A stretch of 64,000 nt of DNA from Streptococcaceae bacterium (GCA_031269775.1 JAISYQ010000005.1:1-64000), one strand, 5' to 3'; shown: positions 12,283 through 23,786, counted from the first letter of the stretch. Translations and numbers: made by a program. The notes: a model not told the origin generated them from the sequence alone.

Positions 12283-15120
12283 CTACTTTTTCTCCATAAC
12301 TTTCTTAAGATACTCTCCCGTATAGCTTTTATCGACCTTCATAACCTTTTCTGGTAGCCCTTCTGCAACAACTCTACCTCCATTTTCACCTCCTTCTGGT
12401 CCCAAATCAATAATGTAATCTGCACATTTAATCACATCCAAATTATGCTCAATTACTAATACCGTATTTCCTGCATCAACTAATCTCTCAAGCACTTTTA
12501 ACAAACGCGCAATATCATCTGTATGAAGTCCAGTTGTTGGTTCGTCTAAAATATAAAAATTTTTCCCATTAGATATGCGATGCAATTCTGAAGCTAACTT
12601 CATCCTTTGAGCTTCCCCACCTGAAAGAGTTGTAGCTGACTGTCCAAGAGTAATGTAGCCTAAACCTACATCAACTATTGTTTGCAATTTTCGATAAATT
12701 TTTGGAATAGGTTTAAAAAATTCTACCGCATCAGATGCTGTCATATCCAAAACTTCCGCAATATTCTTACCCTTATAACGCACTTCTAGCGTTTCTGAGT
12801 TATACCTATGCCCATGACAAACTTCACAAGAAACATAGATATCCGGCAAAAAATGCATCTCAATCTTGATAATCCCGTCTCCCTTACAAGTATCACAACG
12901 ACCGCCCTTAACATTAAAACTAAAACGACCCTTTTTATAGCCACGCACCTTGGCTTCACTCGTCTTAGCAAACAAATTACGAATATCATCAAAAACACTG
13001 GTATAAGTTGCTGGATTACTCCGTGGTGTACGCCCAATAGGGCTTTGATCAATAGCAATTAATTTCTCAAGTCCCTTATATCCCGTAAGTTTTTTATACT
13101 TTCCTGGTTTTTTAGAATTGCGATTTAGCTTTTGCGCTAAAACTTTTTTTAAAATTTGATTTACCAAAGTAGATTTTCCCGAACCAGATACTCCTGTTAC
13201 GGTAATAAAAGTTCCTAAAGGAAATTTTACTGTAATATTTTTTAAATTATTTTCCGTTGCACCAGTTAAACGAAGAATTTTTCCACTGCCCTTACGACGC
13301 TTTTTAGGCACCTTAATCTTCTTTTTCCCAGATAAATACTGACCTGTTAAAGACTGTAAATTCCCTGCTACCTCTTCTGGCGTGCCAAAAGCAGTTACCC
13401 AACCGCCAAACTCTCCTGCACCAGGACCCATATCAATTAAAAAATCAGCTGAGCGCATAGTATCCTCATCATGCTCCACTACAATTAAAGTATTACCAAG
13501 ATCACGCATCTTACGTAATGAAGCAATCAAACGATTATTATCTCGCTGATGAAGACCAATCGAGGGTTCATCCAAAATATACAAAACGCCCGATAAATTA
13601 GAACCAATTTGTGTCGCCAAGCGAATACGCTGTGCTTCTCCACCAGAAAGAGTCCCTGCTGCTCGATCCAAGGTTAAATAATTTAAACCAACATTTTGCA
13701 AAAAAGTTAAACGATCTCTAATCTCCTTAATAATCGACTGAGCAATTACAGTATCTTTTTCAGACAATTTGATTGTTACTAAAAATTTTAAAGCATCCTC
13801 AATTGTCTGCTCGCTAAATTTTGCAATATGCACTCCTGCTATTTCAACTGAAAGAGCTTGTGAGTTCAAACGATACCCATGACAAGTTGTACAGGTAAGT
13901 TCTGTCATATAGCTCTTCATTTGTTCTCTTGTAAAATCAGAGTTTGTTTCGCGAAATCTGCGACTAATATTATTGATAATACCTTCAAAAAGAACTTCAA
14001 CATCCCTGATGCCACCAAAATCATTTTCATAATGAAAATGAAAAACCTCATCCCCTGACCCATAAAGAATAAGATCTTTCTCTTCTTTAGAAAGTCTTTT
14101 AAAAGGTAGATCCATATCAATATTAAACTCTCTCATCGCCTGCTCTAACATCTGCGGATAATAAGTTGAACTAATCGGATTCCATGCAACAATAGCACCC
14201 TCACGCAAAGTTTTTTTTTGATCAGGAATTACCAAATCCATATCTACCTCAAGTTTTACTCCCAAGCCATCACAGTCAGGACATGCCCCAAAAGGAGCAT
14301 TAAATGAAAATAAACGCGGCTCCATCGCCCCAACGGTAAAGCCACAAAAAGGGCAAGAGTAGTGTTCACTAAAAAGAAGCTCCTCCTTGCCAATCACATC
14401 AACAACCGCAAAACCTTGCGCTAAACGCAATGCCGCCTCAAAGGAGTCAAATAAACGTGAACGAATCCCTTCTTTTATAATAATCCGATCAACAACAATC
14501 TCAATTGTATGCTTTTTACTTTTAGCAAGAGGCGGCACTTCGGTAAGATCATACAGCTTACCATTAACGCGAACACGCACATAACCTTCACTTTGAATTT
14601 GCTCAAAAACTTTCTTATGCTCACCCTTCTTTGCTTTAACAATCGGCGCTAAAATCTGAATTTTAGTCCGATCATCCATAGTCAAAACTTGCTTAACCAT
14701 CTGCTCTACCGACTGAGAAGTAATCTCAATATGATCATTTGGACAAATTGCTCGTCCCACCCGCGCATACAAAAGTCGCAGATAATCATTAATTTCGGTA
14801 ACCGTCCCCACTGTTGAACGCGGATTTTTACTCGTTGTCTTTTGATCAATTGAAATTGATGGACTTAGTCCATCAATTGAGTCCACATCAGACCTTTCCA
14901 TTTGCCCCAAAAATTGCCTTGCATATGCTGATAAACTCTCAACATAACGACGCTGACCTTCTGCATATAAAGTATCAAAAGCAAGAGAACTCTTTCCCGA
15001 ACCTGAAAGGCCAGTAATCACAACCAATTTATCTCTTGGAATCTCAACATCAATATTCTTTAAATTATGAGAGCGCGCTCCACGAATAATGATCTTATCA
15101 TGTGCCAAAAAAACCTTCAT
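12283..15120 (-). CDS. uvrA: Excinuclease ABC subunit A
   Basis: The damage-sensing ATPase of nucleotide excision repair. Both ABC modules are complete: Walker [10 protein letters not shown] and signature [12 protein letters not shown] in the first, and GVSGSGKST and [12 protein letters not shown] in the second, with two C-x2-C zinc modules (CPFCGF/CPDCDG and [16 protein letters not shown]). The frame is open to a TTG at 15213. I chose the ATG at 15120 ([17 protein letters not shown]), which gives 945 aa, the normal family length, although its ribosome binding site is poor. uvrB, often adjacent in relatives, is not here. Confidence 0.95.
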   Translation of the reverse strand: MKVFLAHDKIIIRGARSHNLKNIDVEIPRDKLVVITGLSGSGKSSLAFDTLYAEGQRRYVESLSAYARQFLGQMERSDVDSIDGLSPSISIDQKTTSKNPRSTVGTVTEINDYLRLLYARVGRAICPNDHIEITSQSVEQMVKQVLTMDDRTKIQILAPIVKAKKGEHKKVFEQIQSEGYVRVRVNGKLYDLTEVPPLAKSKKHTIEIVVDRIIIKEGIRSRLFDSFEAALRLAQGFAVVDVIGKEELLFSEHYSCPFCGFTVGAMEPRLFSFNAPFGACPDCDGLGVKLEVDMDLVIPDQKKTLREGAIVAWNPISSTYYPQMLEQAMREFNIDMDLPFKRLSKEEKDLILYGSGDEVFHFHYENDFGGIRDVEVLFEGIINNISRRFRETNSDFTREQMKSYMTELTCTTCHGYRLNSQALSVEIAGVHIAKFSEQTIEDALKFLVTIKLSEKDTVIAQSIIKEIRDRLTFLQNVGLNYLTLDRAAGTLSGGEAQRIRLATQIGSNLSGVLYILDEPSIGLHQRDNNRLIASLRKMRDLGNTLIVVEHDEDTMRSADFLIDMGPGAGEFGGWVTAFGTPEEVAGNLQSLTGQYLSGKKKIKVPKKRRKGSGKILRLTGATENNLKNITVKFPLGTFITVTGVSGSGKSTLVNQILKKVLAQKLNRNSKKPGKYKKLTGYKGLEKLIAIDQSPIGRTPRSNPATYTSVFDDIRNLFAKTSEAKVRGYKKGRFSFNVKGGRCDTCKGDGIIKIEMHFLPDIYVSCEVCHGHRYNSETLEVRYKGKNIAEVLDMTASDAVEFFKPIPKIYRKLQTIVDVGLGYITLGQSATTLSGGEAQRMKLASELHRISNGKNFYILDEPTTGLHTDDIARLLKVLERLVDAGNTVLVIEHNLDVIKCADYIIDLGPEGGENGGRVVAEGLPEKVMKVDKSYTGEYLKKVMEKK

Positions 15121-15327
15121 CCCTTCATAAATCGCTAATTGCCTGTTTTTTATTTTTTGTAAAAATTTTTTATATTCCTTGCAACAACAACTTCTACTTG
15201 ATTTTTTTAGCAACTATTGCAATTAACGTATCTTCATAATCCTTCATTTCTATTTCTAAAGCAGATAAACAATCCGCTCGCCTGAGTAACAGCTAAAACA
15301 TTTATTGTTTTAATTAACTTTTCAATT

Positions 15328-16275
15328 TCAATTTTTAGGTCGATAAAAATTACGATTATCAAGTCCAAAAATTCGTTGCGTTTTCTCACCTTTAGCTACT
15401 TGTTTTATGGCAGAAGTCATCATTGAAATTGCAGCATCTAAATTATCAATATTATGCAACACTTCTGCCTCCATAATTTTAGGTCGCACAGGAGAGCCAT
15501 ATTCTAATAATCCATGGTGCGCTAAAACAACATGGCGCAATAAAAGCAAATCTTCTTTACGATCATCAATTCCAAGCTCAAGCGCTGCTTTAGTAATTTC
15601 TTCATCAATAATAACAATATGCCCCAATAAATTTCCAGCTAAAGTATACTCTGTCCCCACAGGACCAGTTAACTCCAAAACTTTTCCTAAATCATGTAAA
15701 ATTACACCAGCATACAATAAAGAACGATTTAGCTCAGGATAAAGTTCAATGATACATTCAGCCAAACGCAATATACTAACTGTATGAAAAGCTAACCCCG
15801 TCTCAAAAACATGATGATTTGATTTTGCCGCTGGATAAGCAAAAAAAACTTCTTGATATTTATTTAAAAGAAAGCGTACAATTCGCTGCCAATTAGCATT
15901 AGTAATTTCAAATAATCTCTTATTAATTTCTTTTTCTAAATCACCCTTTTTCATTGGCGGTTTATCTTTATAATCTTCAGGATTATTCGGTTCCATACTA
16001 GTTGCAACTCGCAAACGAATTTGATTCACTTGCGGCATTCCTTGATAAAGTTCCTTTCTTCCAGTCATATATACAACTCTGCCAGAAGTAAACTCTCGAA
16101 TCGTTTTTTCATTCGTATCCCAAAGATTACCACTGATTAAAGACGAACGATCTTGAAAAGTAAAAGCTTGGTACTGCTTACCTGCTCGCGTCATGCGCAC
16201 ATCCATACTCTGAATCAATACATAAGTTTCAAAATTTTCATCCACCTGAATTTCATTTAACATTTTTACCATCAT
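15328..16275 (-). CDS. yhaM: 3'-5' exoribonuclease YhaM
   Basis: An exonuclease with an N-terminal OB-fold (about 10-100) for nucleic-acid binding and a C-terminal HD phosphohydrolase domain (HTVSILRLAE and later VILHDLGKVLEL). In Bacillus and Streptococcus YhaM trims RNA 3' ends. I chose the ATG at 16275 because it overlaps the yhaN stop in the classic ATGA arrangement, with AAAGG upstream; it gives 315 aa, close to the B. subtilis protein. It is last in the coupled yhaO-yhaN-yhaM unit. Confidence 0.92.
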   Translation of the reverse strand: MMVKMLNEIQVDENFETYVLIQSMDVRMTRAGKQYQAFTFQDRSSLISGNLWDTNEKTIREFTSGRVVYMTGRKELYQGMPQVNQIRLRVATSMEPNNPEDYKDKPPMKKGDLEKEINKRLFEITNANWQRIVRFLLNKYQEVFFAYPAAKSNHHVFETGLAFHTVSILRLAECIIELYPELNRSLLYAGVILHDLGKVLELTGPVGTEYTLAGNLLGHIVIIDEEITKAALELGIDDRKEDLLLLRHVVLAHHGLLEYGSPVRPKIMEAEVLHNIDNLDAAISMMTSAIKQVAKGEKTQRIFGLDNRNFYRPKN

Positions 16276-18872
16276 AACTCTACTACCTTTCCACAATTGG
16301 ACTCTAAAAACAATGAATGCATCAACTTATCACTTGAAAAAAGAATTACTTGCTCTTTTTTAGCAACCTCTTTAAATAACTTTAGTAAATTACCTCTACG
16401 CTTTTCATCATAATGCAACCAACCATCATCCACTAAAATCGGAGCATAATGTTTATTTCGATGCAACAAAAACGCCATTCTAATCGCTAAATACAACTGA
16501 TCTCTCGCTCCTGTAGATAAATCAGCTACACGAAAAAGATTGCCACTTACATCTTCAAGTTTAAGAGCGCCTTCAACTAATTTAATGCCCACATATTGAG
16601 CAGAAGTCAAATCACTAAACAATTTAGATGCTTCTTTTAACAATTCATGCAAAGTTTGATCCCTTGAAGCACGCAATAAATCAATTAAAACTTTTGTCTC
16701 TACTTGCTTAATCAACCACTCTTTAACTAAATGACGAAAATACTCAAGCTGATAACTTTCGTCTTGAATCAATGAAGATAACACGCCATCCTTTTCTAAA
16801 AAAGCCTTCTCTCCTTTTAATCTAGCTTTTTCTTCAACTAATCTTTGATATTCTTCTGCAATCTTTTCAAATTCTAACTTTGCTTCTTTAAAATGTTTAG
16901 AAATTTCATCAAAATTAATCGGCTGCGTCAAATCAAATATTTCTTTTAACTGAGCAAATATAAAATCATAGCGAATTTTAGCTTCTTCTAAAGCTTGTTG
17001 TTTTTGCAAAAACTCTTCAATCCCTATAAAATTTACCAAATGATACTGCTTAATAAATTTATCCGCTTCTAAATTAAACTTATCAATCTTAGCTTCTAAG
17101 CTTTTAATCCGATCAAAAATCATACTAGAATCGAGCTTTTTATTTTCCTTGCTAATCGCTTCCATATCAAATACAAATGAATGGACTATCTTAAACTTAT
17201 CCTTAATATGTTTATTAATAAGCGGCAACCAATCATTTAAAAAAATGGTTTCTTCATCAAACTTAGCTAACTTAGCACGAATCTCCTTAAGTAGTTGAAC
17301 TTGCTGATTTCGCACTTTAAGCATCTTGTGAAATGTTTCAATTTGATGATAAAAACGCAATATATCATCAAATGTTTTCATCTCTTTTAAATTTGCCTGC
17401 TGAATCATTTGCTGAAAATATTTAAGCAAATGCTTACATTTTCTATCATTATTTTCAATACATCGTTTTTTTACCTTTTCCAGATTTTTTTGATATCCCC
17501 ATCTAAGCAATAACGTCAAAATAATACCCAAAAATGAAATTACAAAAAAGTAAATAAAATTCCATGGTGATGCACAAAAAATCAAAAATAATAAACCTAT
17601 TCCCGCAAAAAAAATAGAAATAATAAACGATAAAATATCTCTTTTAGCAGAATACTTACATAACTGCGCCTGCGTTCCATCAACTAAAATATCATTTCCA
17701 AACTTTAGCCTTAAAACTTCCTCACGTATCTTTTCTACTTCTTCATAGTCAAGCAAATCAGGTGGATGATCTTCCTGCCACTTCCAACGACTGCTTAACT
17801 CAATAAGTGTATCTACTGCTTGCTTTAGTTGAATTTGATACTCTTGTTCTTTTTGCGTTAGTTTTGTAACATTAACTTCTTGTTCCAAAAATTTGGTAAT
17901 CTTTTCCTTATTTTTTAAGTAAAATGAATAATTTTCTGTTTTATTTGCTAGCTCTATTGTTAAGGCAACCTTATATTTTTGATCCGACTCTTTTAACTCT
18001 TCTTTTGTCTGTTGATATCGCTGATAAAAAATTTTCAGTCGCTTAACCTCAGTCTTATCATATAATGGATTTTGCTTAAATTTTTCTTTTAATGAAAACC
18101 ATTCACGATACCCTTCAGCTGCCTGCAGCTGTTTTTGCAAAAAGTTAAGCAACTCATCCTTTTGCTTAAAAGATGCACGATTTTCTTCTATCTTTTTATC
18201 CAAATAAAGTAATTGCTTTTGTACCTCTTGATAAATGCTTTCCTCTTGTTCTTTTTGCACTATTTTTTTACGTATTGCAAAAAGCTCTTGCATTGCTGCA
18301 TTAATGGGACGCACACTACCTTTTTTGGCAAATAATTTCTCAGCATCCTCTTGCAACACTTTAGCTTTTTTGATCAACTCACGTGAACCAGTCGATGCAA
18401 TTGCTAGTAAAGTACCTTCGATTGTCTCTTCTCTCATTAAACGAATTTCTAATAACTGCTCTTGCTTTAAACTATATACCGAATGAAATAATTCAATGTT
18501 TAGTGGCCTAATAATATGCCAAAATTCTTCCTCACTTAAACTTTGCCCATCAGCTAAGTAAATATTTACTTCTGCATTATTGCGCGTCTTCTCTTTTCCT
18601 TTAATCCCCTTACGCTCAATAACAACTTCCCCATACTTAAAGATATCAAGCACTAATTGCCCGCCAAAAGAAGAATTTGCTCTTTTAGGGCGAAAATGAC
18701 GATTACTTTTCTTAGCCGTTTCAAAGCCAAATAACATCTGGTCAATAAAACTATATAATGTCGATTTCCCTGACTCATTAGCGCCAAAAATCAACTGCAG
18801 CCCATCATAAAATTCATATGTTTGCTCTATCAGTTTCCCAAAACCATAAATTTGTGCACGAACAAGCTTCAC
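16272..18872 (-). CDS. yhaN: YhaN-like SMC/Rad50-type ATPase
   Basis: An 866-aa AAA ATPase organised like SbcC/Rad50: Walker A GANESGKST at about 31-39, long coiled coils, and a C-terminal signature LSTGARDQLYLAIRMAF followed by Walker B ILVDDGWLHYDEKR. Unlike soluble SbcC it has a hydrophobic hairpin of two membrane-like helices at about 410-460 in the middle of the coiled coil, as known for the YhaN family. The GTG start overlaps the yhaO stop by one base (TAGTG) with AAGGAG at 7 nt. It presumably forms an SbcCD-like complex with YhaO. Confidence 0.9.
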   Translation of the reverse strand: MKLVRAQIYGFGKLIEQTYEFYDGLQLIFGANESGKSTLYSFIDQMLFGFETAKKSNRHFRPKRANSSFGGQLVLDIFKYGEVVIERKGIKGKEKTRNNAEVNIYLADGQSLSEEEFWHIIRPLNIELFHSVYSLKQEQLLEIRLMREETIEGTLLAIASTGSRELIKKAKVLQEDAEKLFAKKGSVRPINAAMQELFAIRKKIVQKEQEESIYQEVQKQLLYLDKKIEENRASFKQKDELLNFLQKQLQAAEGYREWFSLKEKFKQNPLYDKTEVKRLKIFYQRYQQTKEELKESDQKYKVALTIELANKTENYSFYLKNKEKITKFLEQEVNVTKLTQKEQEYQIQLKQAVDTLIELSSRWKWQEDHPPDLLDYEEVEKIREEVLRLKFGNDILVDGTQAQLCKYSAKRDILSFIISIFFAGIGLLFLIFCASPWNFIYFFVISFLGIILTLLLRWGYQKNLEKVKKRCIENNDRKCKHLLKYFQQMIQQANLKEMKTFDDILRFYHQIETFHKMLKVRNQQVQLLKEIRAKLAKFDEETIFLNDWLPLINKHIKDKFKIVHSFVFDMEAISKENKKLDSSMIFDRIKSLEAKIDKFNLEADKFIKQYHLVNFIGIEEFLQKQQALEEAKIRYDFIFAQLKEIFDLTQPINFDEISKHFKEAKLEFEKIAEEYQRLVEEKARLKGEKAFLEKDGVLSSLIQDESYQLEYFRHLVKEWLIKQVETKVLIDLLRASRDQTLHELLKEASKLFSDLTSAQYVGIKLVEGALKLEDVSGNLFRVADLSTGARDQLYLAIRMAFLLHRNKHYAPILVDDGWLHYDEKRRGNLLKLFKEVAKKEQVILFSSDKLMHSLFLESNCGKVVEL

Positions 18873-20101
18873 TACACCTCTCCTTTCAAGACATGCTTAT
18901 CATCGATTAACTCAAACGAAGAATAAAAACGACGTTTGGCCTCCTCATACACTTCTTTTTGAAAATTAACATCTGCAATCTCAAGCAGCTCTTCCACCCC
19001 TCGTTTTGAAGTTAAAGGCTCACTTAAACTTTTCAGCAAATTTTGCTCAACAAATTCTTCAAAACGTTTTTCTATTATCTCTTTTTTAAAAGGAATAAAA
19101 CTCTTTTTTAAAACATCTTCCTTTACCTGCCAAGAAATATCACTAATCGATAATTCAAGCGGATACAAACTGTTAAAAAATTCAATTAATTCTAACGCAT
19201 TTAAAGCAGAAACCAACTCTTCATTAACATTAATCAGCTTAACATCAACAAACTGCTGCACTTCTCCTAACAAACTCTCTAGCTTCTCTTGCAATAATAA
19301 ACGCAACTCTTCCATTGTTTGCACAAAATTTATATCACAAACAATCAACTGAAATTCAAGTGTTGCCACCCTAATCTGCTCAACTTTTAAAACTTCTTTA
19401 TTTATTTCTACTAAATTTACACTACGACTTTCCTTTTCTTTGCGCGTATGACCAATAGGAGCACCAGCATAACGAATCCGTCCCTTTTGATCTAAAATTT
19501 TAGGATAATGAATATGCCCTAACGCCCAATAATCATAATTTTTCTCCTGCATCTTTTGCAGCGAAAATGGAGCATAACGGCCACTATCTCCACCCATCTC
19601 ACCATGGTAGATTCCTAAATGATAATCCACATCTTTTTGTCTTTTCGGGAAAGATAAAATTTTTCTTTCAGAAATCCAAGGATTTTCATAACTAAAAGCA
19701 GAAATAGCAATTTTTTCGTCATTTTTACTCTTCAGTTGAGTCGTTACAACCTCCTCTTTAGTAAATAAAAAAACATTTTTAGGAAAACGAAACCAAAATC
19801 GTGACTTATTGTAATAATCATGATTACCAAAAATCATAAAGACTGAAATCGCTTTTTTAAAAAGTTGTTGAAATACGTCAATCAATAAACGTTGCACCTT
19901 AGGAGAGGAAAAAGACTGATGAAAAGTATCACCAGCCAAAATAATAAAATCAACTTGGAATTTTATTGCCATTTTAACGATATTTTCTAAAACCCTTTTA
20001 TTTGCCACAAGCAAACGATCCGTAAACAAGCTTTCCGTTGGCCTAACGCCTTCAAAAGCTCGATCTATATGTAAATCTGCCGTATGTAAAAAACGAATCA
20101 T
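18872..20101 (-). CDS. yhaO: YhaO-like metallophosphoesterase (SbcD-like nuclease subunit)
   Basis: A calcineurin-type phosphoesterase of 409 aa, related to SbcD/Mre11. Metal-binding motifs are in order: TADLHID at 7-13, LAGDTFH, FGNHDYY and GHIHYPK. The C-terminal third is a capping and partner-binding region. ATG at 20101 lies 11 nt after AAGGAG. It starts the yhaO-yhaN-yhaM unit, 28 nt downstream of recA, so DNA-end processing and recombination genes may be co-transcribed. Confidence 0.92.
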   Translation of the reverse strand: MIRFLHTADLHIDRAFEGVRPTESLFTDRLLVANKRVLENIVKMAIKFQVDFIILAGDTFHQSFSSPKVQRLLIDVFQQLFKKAISVFMIFGNHDYYNKSRFWFRFPKNVFLFTKEEVVTTQLKSKNDEKIAISAFSYENPWISERKILSFPKRQKDVDYHLGIYHGEMGGDSGRYAPFSLQKMQEKNYDYWALGHIHYPKILDQKGRIRYAGAPIGHTRKEKESRSVNLVEINKEVLKVEQIRVATLEFQLIVCDINFVQTMEELRLLLQEKLESLLGEVQQFVDVKLINVNEELVSALNALELIEFFNSLYPLELSISDISWQVKEDVLKKSFIPFKKEIIEKRFEEFVEQNLLKSLSEPLTSKRGVEELLEIADVNFQKEVYEEAKRRFYSSFELIDDKHVLKGEV

Positions 20102-20129
20102 TTGCTCAATTTCTCCTTTTTATAATCAA

Positions 20130-21176
20130 TTACGCTTCACCAATAACTACTTCTTCTCCTTTTATAGACGTAACTTCTTCTGCTCCTAAAATACCATATG
20201 CTTTACGCACTTTTTGATAAATCTCCTCAAATATGGCCGAATTCTTTTTTAAATATTGTTTAGTTTTTTCTTTTCCTTGACCTATTCGCTCATCATTATA
20301 GCCGTACCAAGCACCTGATTTATTAATAATATCTTTTTCAACAGCCATCGAAATCACTTCACCAATACGTGAAATTCCCTCTCCATACATAATCTCAACT
20401 TCTGCTACTTTAAACGGTGGCGCCACTTTATTTTTTACAACTTTGATTTTCGTCTCATTGCCAACAACATCCGTTCCTTCTTTTATTTGCCCGCCACGAC
20501 GAACTTCCAAACGAACAGTTGCATAAAATTTTAAAGCACGACCTCCTGGAGTCGTCTCAGGATTCCCAAACATAACCCCTACTTTTTCGCGAATTTGATT
20601 AATAAAAACAGCAATCGTTTTCGTACGATTAATTGTTCCTGACAATTTACGCAAGGCCTGACTCATCAAACGTGCTTGCAAGCCAACATGAGCATCCCCC
20701 ATCTCTCCTTCAATTTCTGCTCGTGGAACTAAAGCCGCTACAGAATCTACTACAATAATATCCACTGCACCAGAAGAAACCAAAGCATCCGCAATCTCTA
20801 AGCCTTGCTCTCCTGTATCTGGCTGAGATAACAATAAATCATCAATATTAACTCCTAATTTTTGTGCATATAAAGGATCTAGTGCATGCTCAGCATCAAT
20901 AAAAGCTGCCACACCACCTTGGCGCTGAACTTCTGCAATAGCATGTAAAGCCACTGTTGTCTTCCCAGAAGACTCAGGCCCATATACCTCAATAACTCTC
21001 CCCTTTGGATACCCGCCAACACCTAACGCAAGGTCTAATGCTAAAGAACCCGATGATACCGAAGAAATCTGCTGATCTACCTTTTCACCTAACTTCATAA
21101 CAGAACCCTTACCAAAATTTTTTTCAATTTTCTTTAATGCTAAATTCAATGCTTCTTCTCTATTATCTTTCACCAA
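20130..21176 (-). CDS. recA: Recombinase RecA
   Basis: The strand-exchange recombinase and SOS co-protease. The 348-aa protein has Walker [10 protein letters not shown] at about 66-74, the [12 protein letters not shown] and [10 protein letters not shown] regions, and the L2 loop [16 protein letters not shown]. The TTG start at 21176 lies 8 nt from AGGAGG; a GTG directly follows it. I see no convincing GAAC-type LexA box in the 77 nt before it. It sits directly downstream of cinA, as in many Lactobacillales and streptococci. Confidence 0.98.
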   Translation of the reverse strand: MVKDNREEALNLALKKIEKNFGKGSVMKLGEKVDQQISSVSSGSLALDLALGVGGYPKGRVIEVYGPESSGKTTVALHAIAEVQRQGGVAAFIDAEHALDPLYAQKLGVNIDDLLLSQPDTGEQGLEIADALVSSGAVDIIVVDSVAALVPRAEIEGEMGDAHVGLQARLMSQALRKLSGTINRTKTIAVFINQIREKVGVMFGNPETTPGGRALKFYATVRLEVRRGGQIKEGTDVVGNETKIKVVKNKVAPPFKVAEVEIMYGEGISRIGEVISMAVEKDIINKSGAWYGYNDERIGQGKEKTKQYLKKNSAIFEEIYQKVRKAYGILGAEEVTSIKGEEVVIGEA

Positions 21177-21253
21177 AATAAAATCCTCCTAAAAATACTA
21201 CATACAAACTCTCATTTTTTTGCTACAATTTATTCACTCAATCAAAAATCTAT

Positions 21254-22501
21254 CTAATCTAACAATTCCCTACGAAGAATATCAAGTCCACGCATCACAG
21301 CACTCTTTCGCACAAACTGCCGCGCTTTCCTAAAATGAAACATTTTTGCAATTGGGGGTTTTCCACGTCTTGCAAAACCAATCCACACTATCCCTACTGA
21401 ATTTTTCTCCAAAGAATTAGGACCTGCCACACCAGTAAAAGACAAAGCATAATCTGTATTTACAATATCTCGAGCAGCTTTTGCCATCATTCTCGCCGTA
21501 AACTCTGAAACCACTCCTTCTTCTAACAAACTTGCCTCAGAAATACCTAACAACTTTACTTTTGTATCTAATGAATAAGCTACAATTCCACCTTTATAAA
21601 CTTCAGAAACACCATCTACTTCCCCAAGTGTGGACTGAAACAATCCTGATGTTAAACTTTCTACTGCTGTTATTGTCTTTGCCTTTTCTTTCAATAAAGA
21701 AATAACTACTTTTGCTAAAGAGTTATCATCTCCATAACCATAAAAGTAAAAAGCAATATCTTCTACAGCTAAAATTTTTTGCTCTAAATAATCAAGTTTC
21801 TTTATTGCCTCATTTGTATTTTTAGACTTTGTAGCTAAGCGTAAAGTCACTTCTGTATTTTTTGCATAAGGAGCTAGGCTTGGATCAATTTGCTCTGCAA
21901 TTAATTTTTCTAACTTAGCAGCTAGCTGCGCCTCACTAATTCCATAAAAACGCAATACTCTGATATGAATTTGCTCTTTTTTTCCTATAATTTTTTCTAA
22001 CAATGGCTTTAACTCTTTAGTAAACATTGATTTCATTTCACTTGGCGGACCAGGTAAAACCACATAATAATGATTGTTTTTTTGCAAAAAAGCTCCCACA
22101 GCCAAACCAACTTGATTAAAAAGCGCTTTTGCATGCTCCATCACCAAAATTTGACGTTCATTATTAGCTGTCTTCTCACATTTTGTCTGCACAAAATATT
22201 CTTCTAACTTTTTCTTTCCTTTAAGATCATAAACCAATTCTTCTGATAAATGCTCTGCTAAAACCTGCTTAGTTATATCATCCTGCGTTGGTCCCAAACC
22301 TCCAACTAAAATCAATAAATCACTGCGCTTTTCTGCTTGTAGAATAGCTTCTTCAATACGTTTTTTATTATCTGAAACACTTACATGATAATAAATATCA
22401 ATTCCTAAATCAGCTAAATATTCAGAAATAATAGCGGCATTTGTATTTACTACTTGCCCCATTAAAAGCTCTGTTCCTACCGCGATAATTTCTGCTTTCA
22501 T
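21254..22501 (-). CDS. cinA: CinA family protein (competence/damage-inducible; NMN deamidase domain)
   Basis: A 415-aa two-domain protein. The N-terminal MoCF/COG1058 domain (VGTELLMGQVVNTN, GGLGPTQDD, LPGPPSEM) is linked to ADP-ribose pyrophosphatase activity in the family. The C-terminal CinA domain (ESLTSGLFQSTLG, YKGGIVAYS, SFTGVAGPN) is the nicotinamide-nucleotide amidase fold. The ATG at 22501 lies 8 nt from GGAGG, better placed than the TTG just before it. It is upstream of recA, a classic competence-linked pair. Confidence 0.95.
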   Translation of the reverse strand: MKAEIIAVGTELLMGQVVNTNAAIISEYLADLGIDIYYHVSVSDNKKRIEEAILQAEKRSDLLILVGGLGPTQDDITKQVLAEHLSEELVYDLKGKKKLEEYFVQTKCEKTANNERQILVMEHAKALFNQVGLAVGAFLQKNNHYYVVLPGPPSEMKSMFTKELKPLLEKIIGKKEQIHIRVLRFYGISEAQLAAKLEKLIAEQIDPSLAPYAKNTEVTLRLATKSKNTNEAIKKLDYLEQKILAVEDIAFYFYGYGDDNSLAKVVISLLKEKAKTITAVESLTSGLFQSTLGEVDGVSEVYKGGIVAYSLDTKVKLLGISEASLLEEGVVSEFTARMMAKAARDIVNTDYALSFTGVAGPNSLEKNSVGIVWIGFARRGKPPIAKMFHFRKARQFVRKSAVMRGLDILRRELLD

Positions 22502-22856
22502 CAATTATGCCTCCACTTTTATATTCACTTATCCTCCTTACATTTTAGTCGACTTTCAACTGAAAGAACATACAAAATTTATTGAGTGATAAGCGATATA
22601 TTTATTTATTTCCAAAAAACCAATAAATTCTCATCTACTAAAAATAGTACGAATTTTTTTGTAAAAAGTTGAATAATTTATAAAAAATAGACATAATTAT
22701 TCTTCTTATTAATTTAATTTACTCAATATGACACTATTTAAATAAAATCATAAAAAAAAACCTAAACACTATTCTGTATTTAGAGTTTTTTTATTCCTGA
22801 CTTTATCAGCCTTTTCGTACACCAAAATGCTGTAATCATTTCGTGGACTATGTTTC

Positions 22857-23085
22857 ATTAGACCTCCTTAGAAACTAGGGTATAACGAGAATTCGTTTCA
22901 ATTTTTTCTTGATACAAGGAAAAAAACTTAAAGATACGTGTTTTTATTTCGAGGCTTTTTAACGCTAGAGGCATGGCTTCTAGGTGATGGATAAAAGAAA
23001 ATGAACGAAAGTGAATTTTCTGTCGCCGTCAGGGAAAAAGAAAAAGAAATTCTCATACATCTAGTTCCAAAGGAGGTCTATTAAT
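22857..23085. repeat. MITE-like repeat, full-length copy A
   Basis: A non-coding element of about 229 bp with imperfect terminal inverted repeats: the left end reads TAGACCTCCTTAGAAACTAG and the right end, reversed, TAGACCTCCTTTGGAACTAG. Its left 150 bp recur in reverse orientation at 60092-60237, and both ends recur at 56182-56342. It encodes no transposase. The ends contain GGAGG-like sequence that could act as a ribosome binding site for adjacent frames. Confidence 0.8.
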
Positions 23086-23471
23086 TTTGTACAGTTTAAA
23101 TTTAATGTAGACAATCACCCCCTATAGCGTACTTATTGAGAAAATATTTTCTTTTTTACGAATTAATTGACAAAATAAAAAAGTGTTATATAGTAAATTA
23201 TGTTAAAAGAAAAAGTAAACAAAAAATAATCTGGTTATCGCTATTTATAACAATCATTTTGACTAAAGCATCACACTATTTTACTATAGCTTCAATTGAT
23301 AAATGAGTGAAAAAAAGAAAAATATTCGATAAGTAAAACTTAATTTACAATTTGATAAATGTAATTCACTTCACTAGAGCTTATAAATAAGTTCTTAAAA
23401 AGATTTTTCAAAATAAGTTAAACTATAAATAATCTGCTATATAGAAGATAAAAGAATTTAGGATACCTACA

Positions 23472-23506
23472 AAAAAGGTAGGATCAATGAATGCACCTAC
23501 CTTTTT
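23472..23506. terminator. Hairpin with A/T-flanked stem, possible bidirectional terminator
   Basis: 11 nt at 23472-23482 pair perfectly with 23496-23506; the stem core is GGTAGG/CCTACC and both outer arms are A or T runs. No intact gene lies immediately upstream on either strand, so it may be a relic. Confidence 0.4.
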
Positions 23507-23786
23507 CAAATAAGTATTTAGAATTAGGAAAGACATTACAAGCATTTGAACTGGGGGAGTTATCAAACGCTCATTAAACACAGAAGTATTGACGCTAGCA
23601 AAATAAATTAAAAATTTCTTTTAAACCTAGCTTCAAGCTCGCCTTCCTAATATCTATGTGCATAATATTAAAAAAAATTTAGTAAAATGTTTTATGTAAA
23701 CTTTTTTCACAACATTTTGATTTTTATTTATTTGATTTTATATACACTTATGATTATATTGTAAAATATATAATCAATTTGTCTAT

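Noticed and set aside
15214-15327. A short minus-strand frame (MKDYEDTLIAIVAKKIK) between yhaM and uvrA
   Set aside because: Seventeen codons without a convincing ribosome binding site; it could be a gene remnant, but evidence is insufficient.
22505-22600. A LexA/DinR box upstream of cinA-recA
   Set aside because: GAAC and GTTC words occur, but not in the required CGAAC-N4-GTTCG spacing.
22769-22858. A 29-codon minus-strand frame starting behind GGAGG at the end of repeat copy A
   Set aside because: Start and ribosome binding site look good but come from the repeat end; the peptide has no recognisable features. It is noted in the repeat finding and not called as a gene.
23136-23306. A 56-codon plus-strand frame with a hydrophobic end (IIWLSLFITIILTKA), as a possible Rgg pheromone precursor
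   Set aside because: It begins only with TTG, has no ribosome binding site, and lies in very AT-rich sequence where such frames are frequent; it is also longer than typical Rgg pheromone genes.
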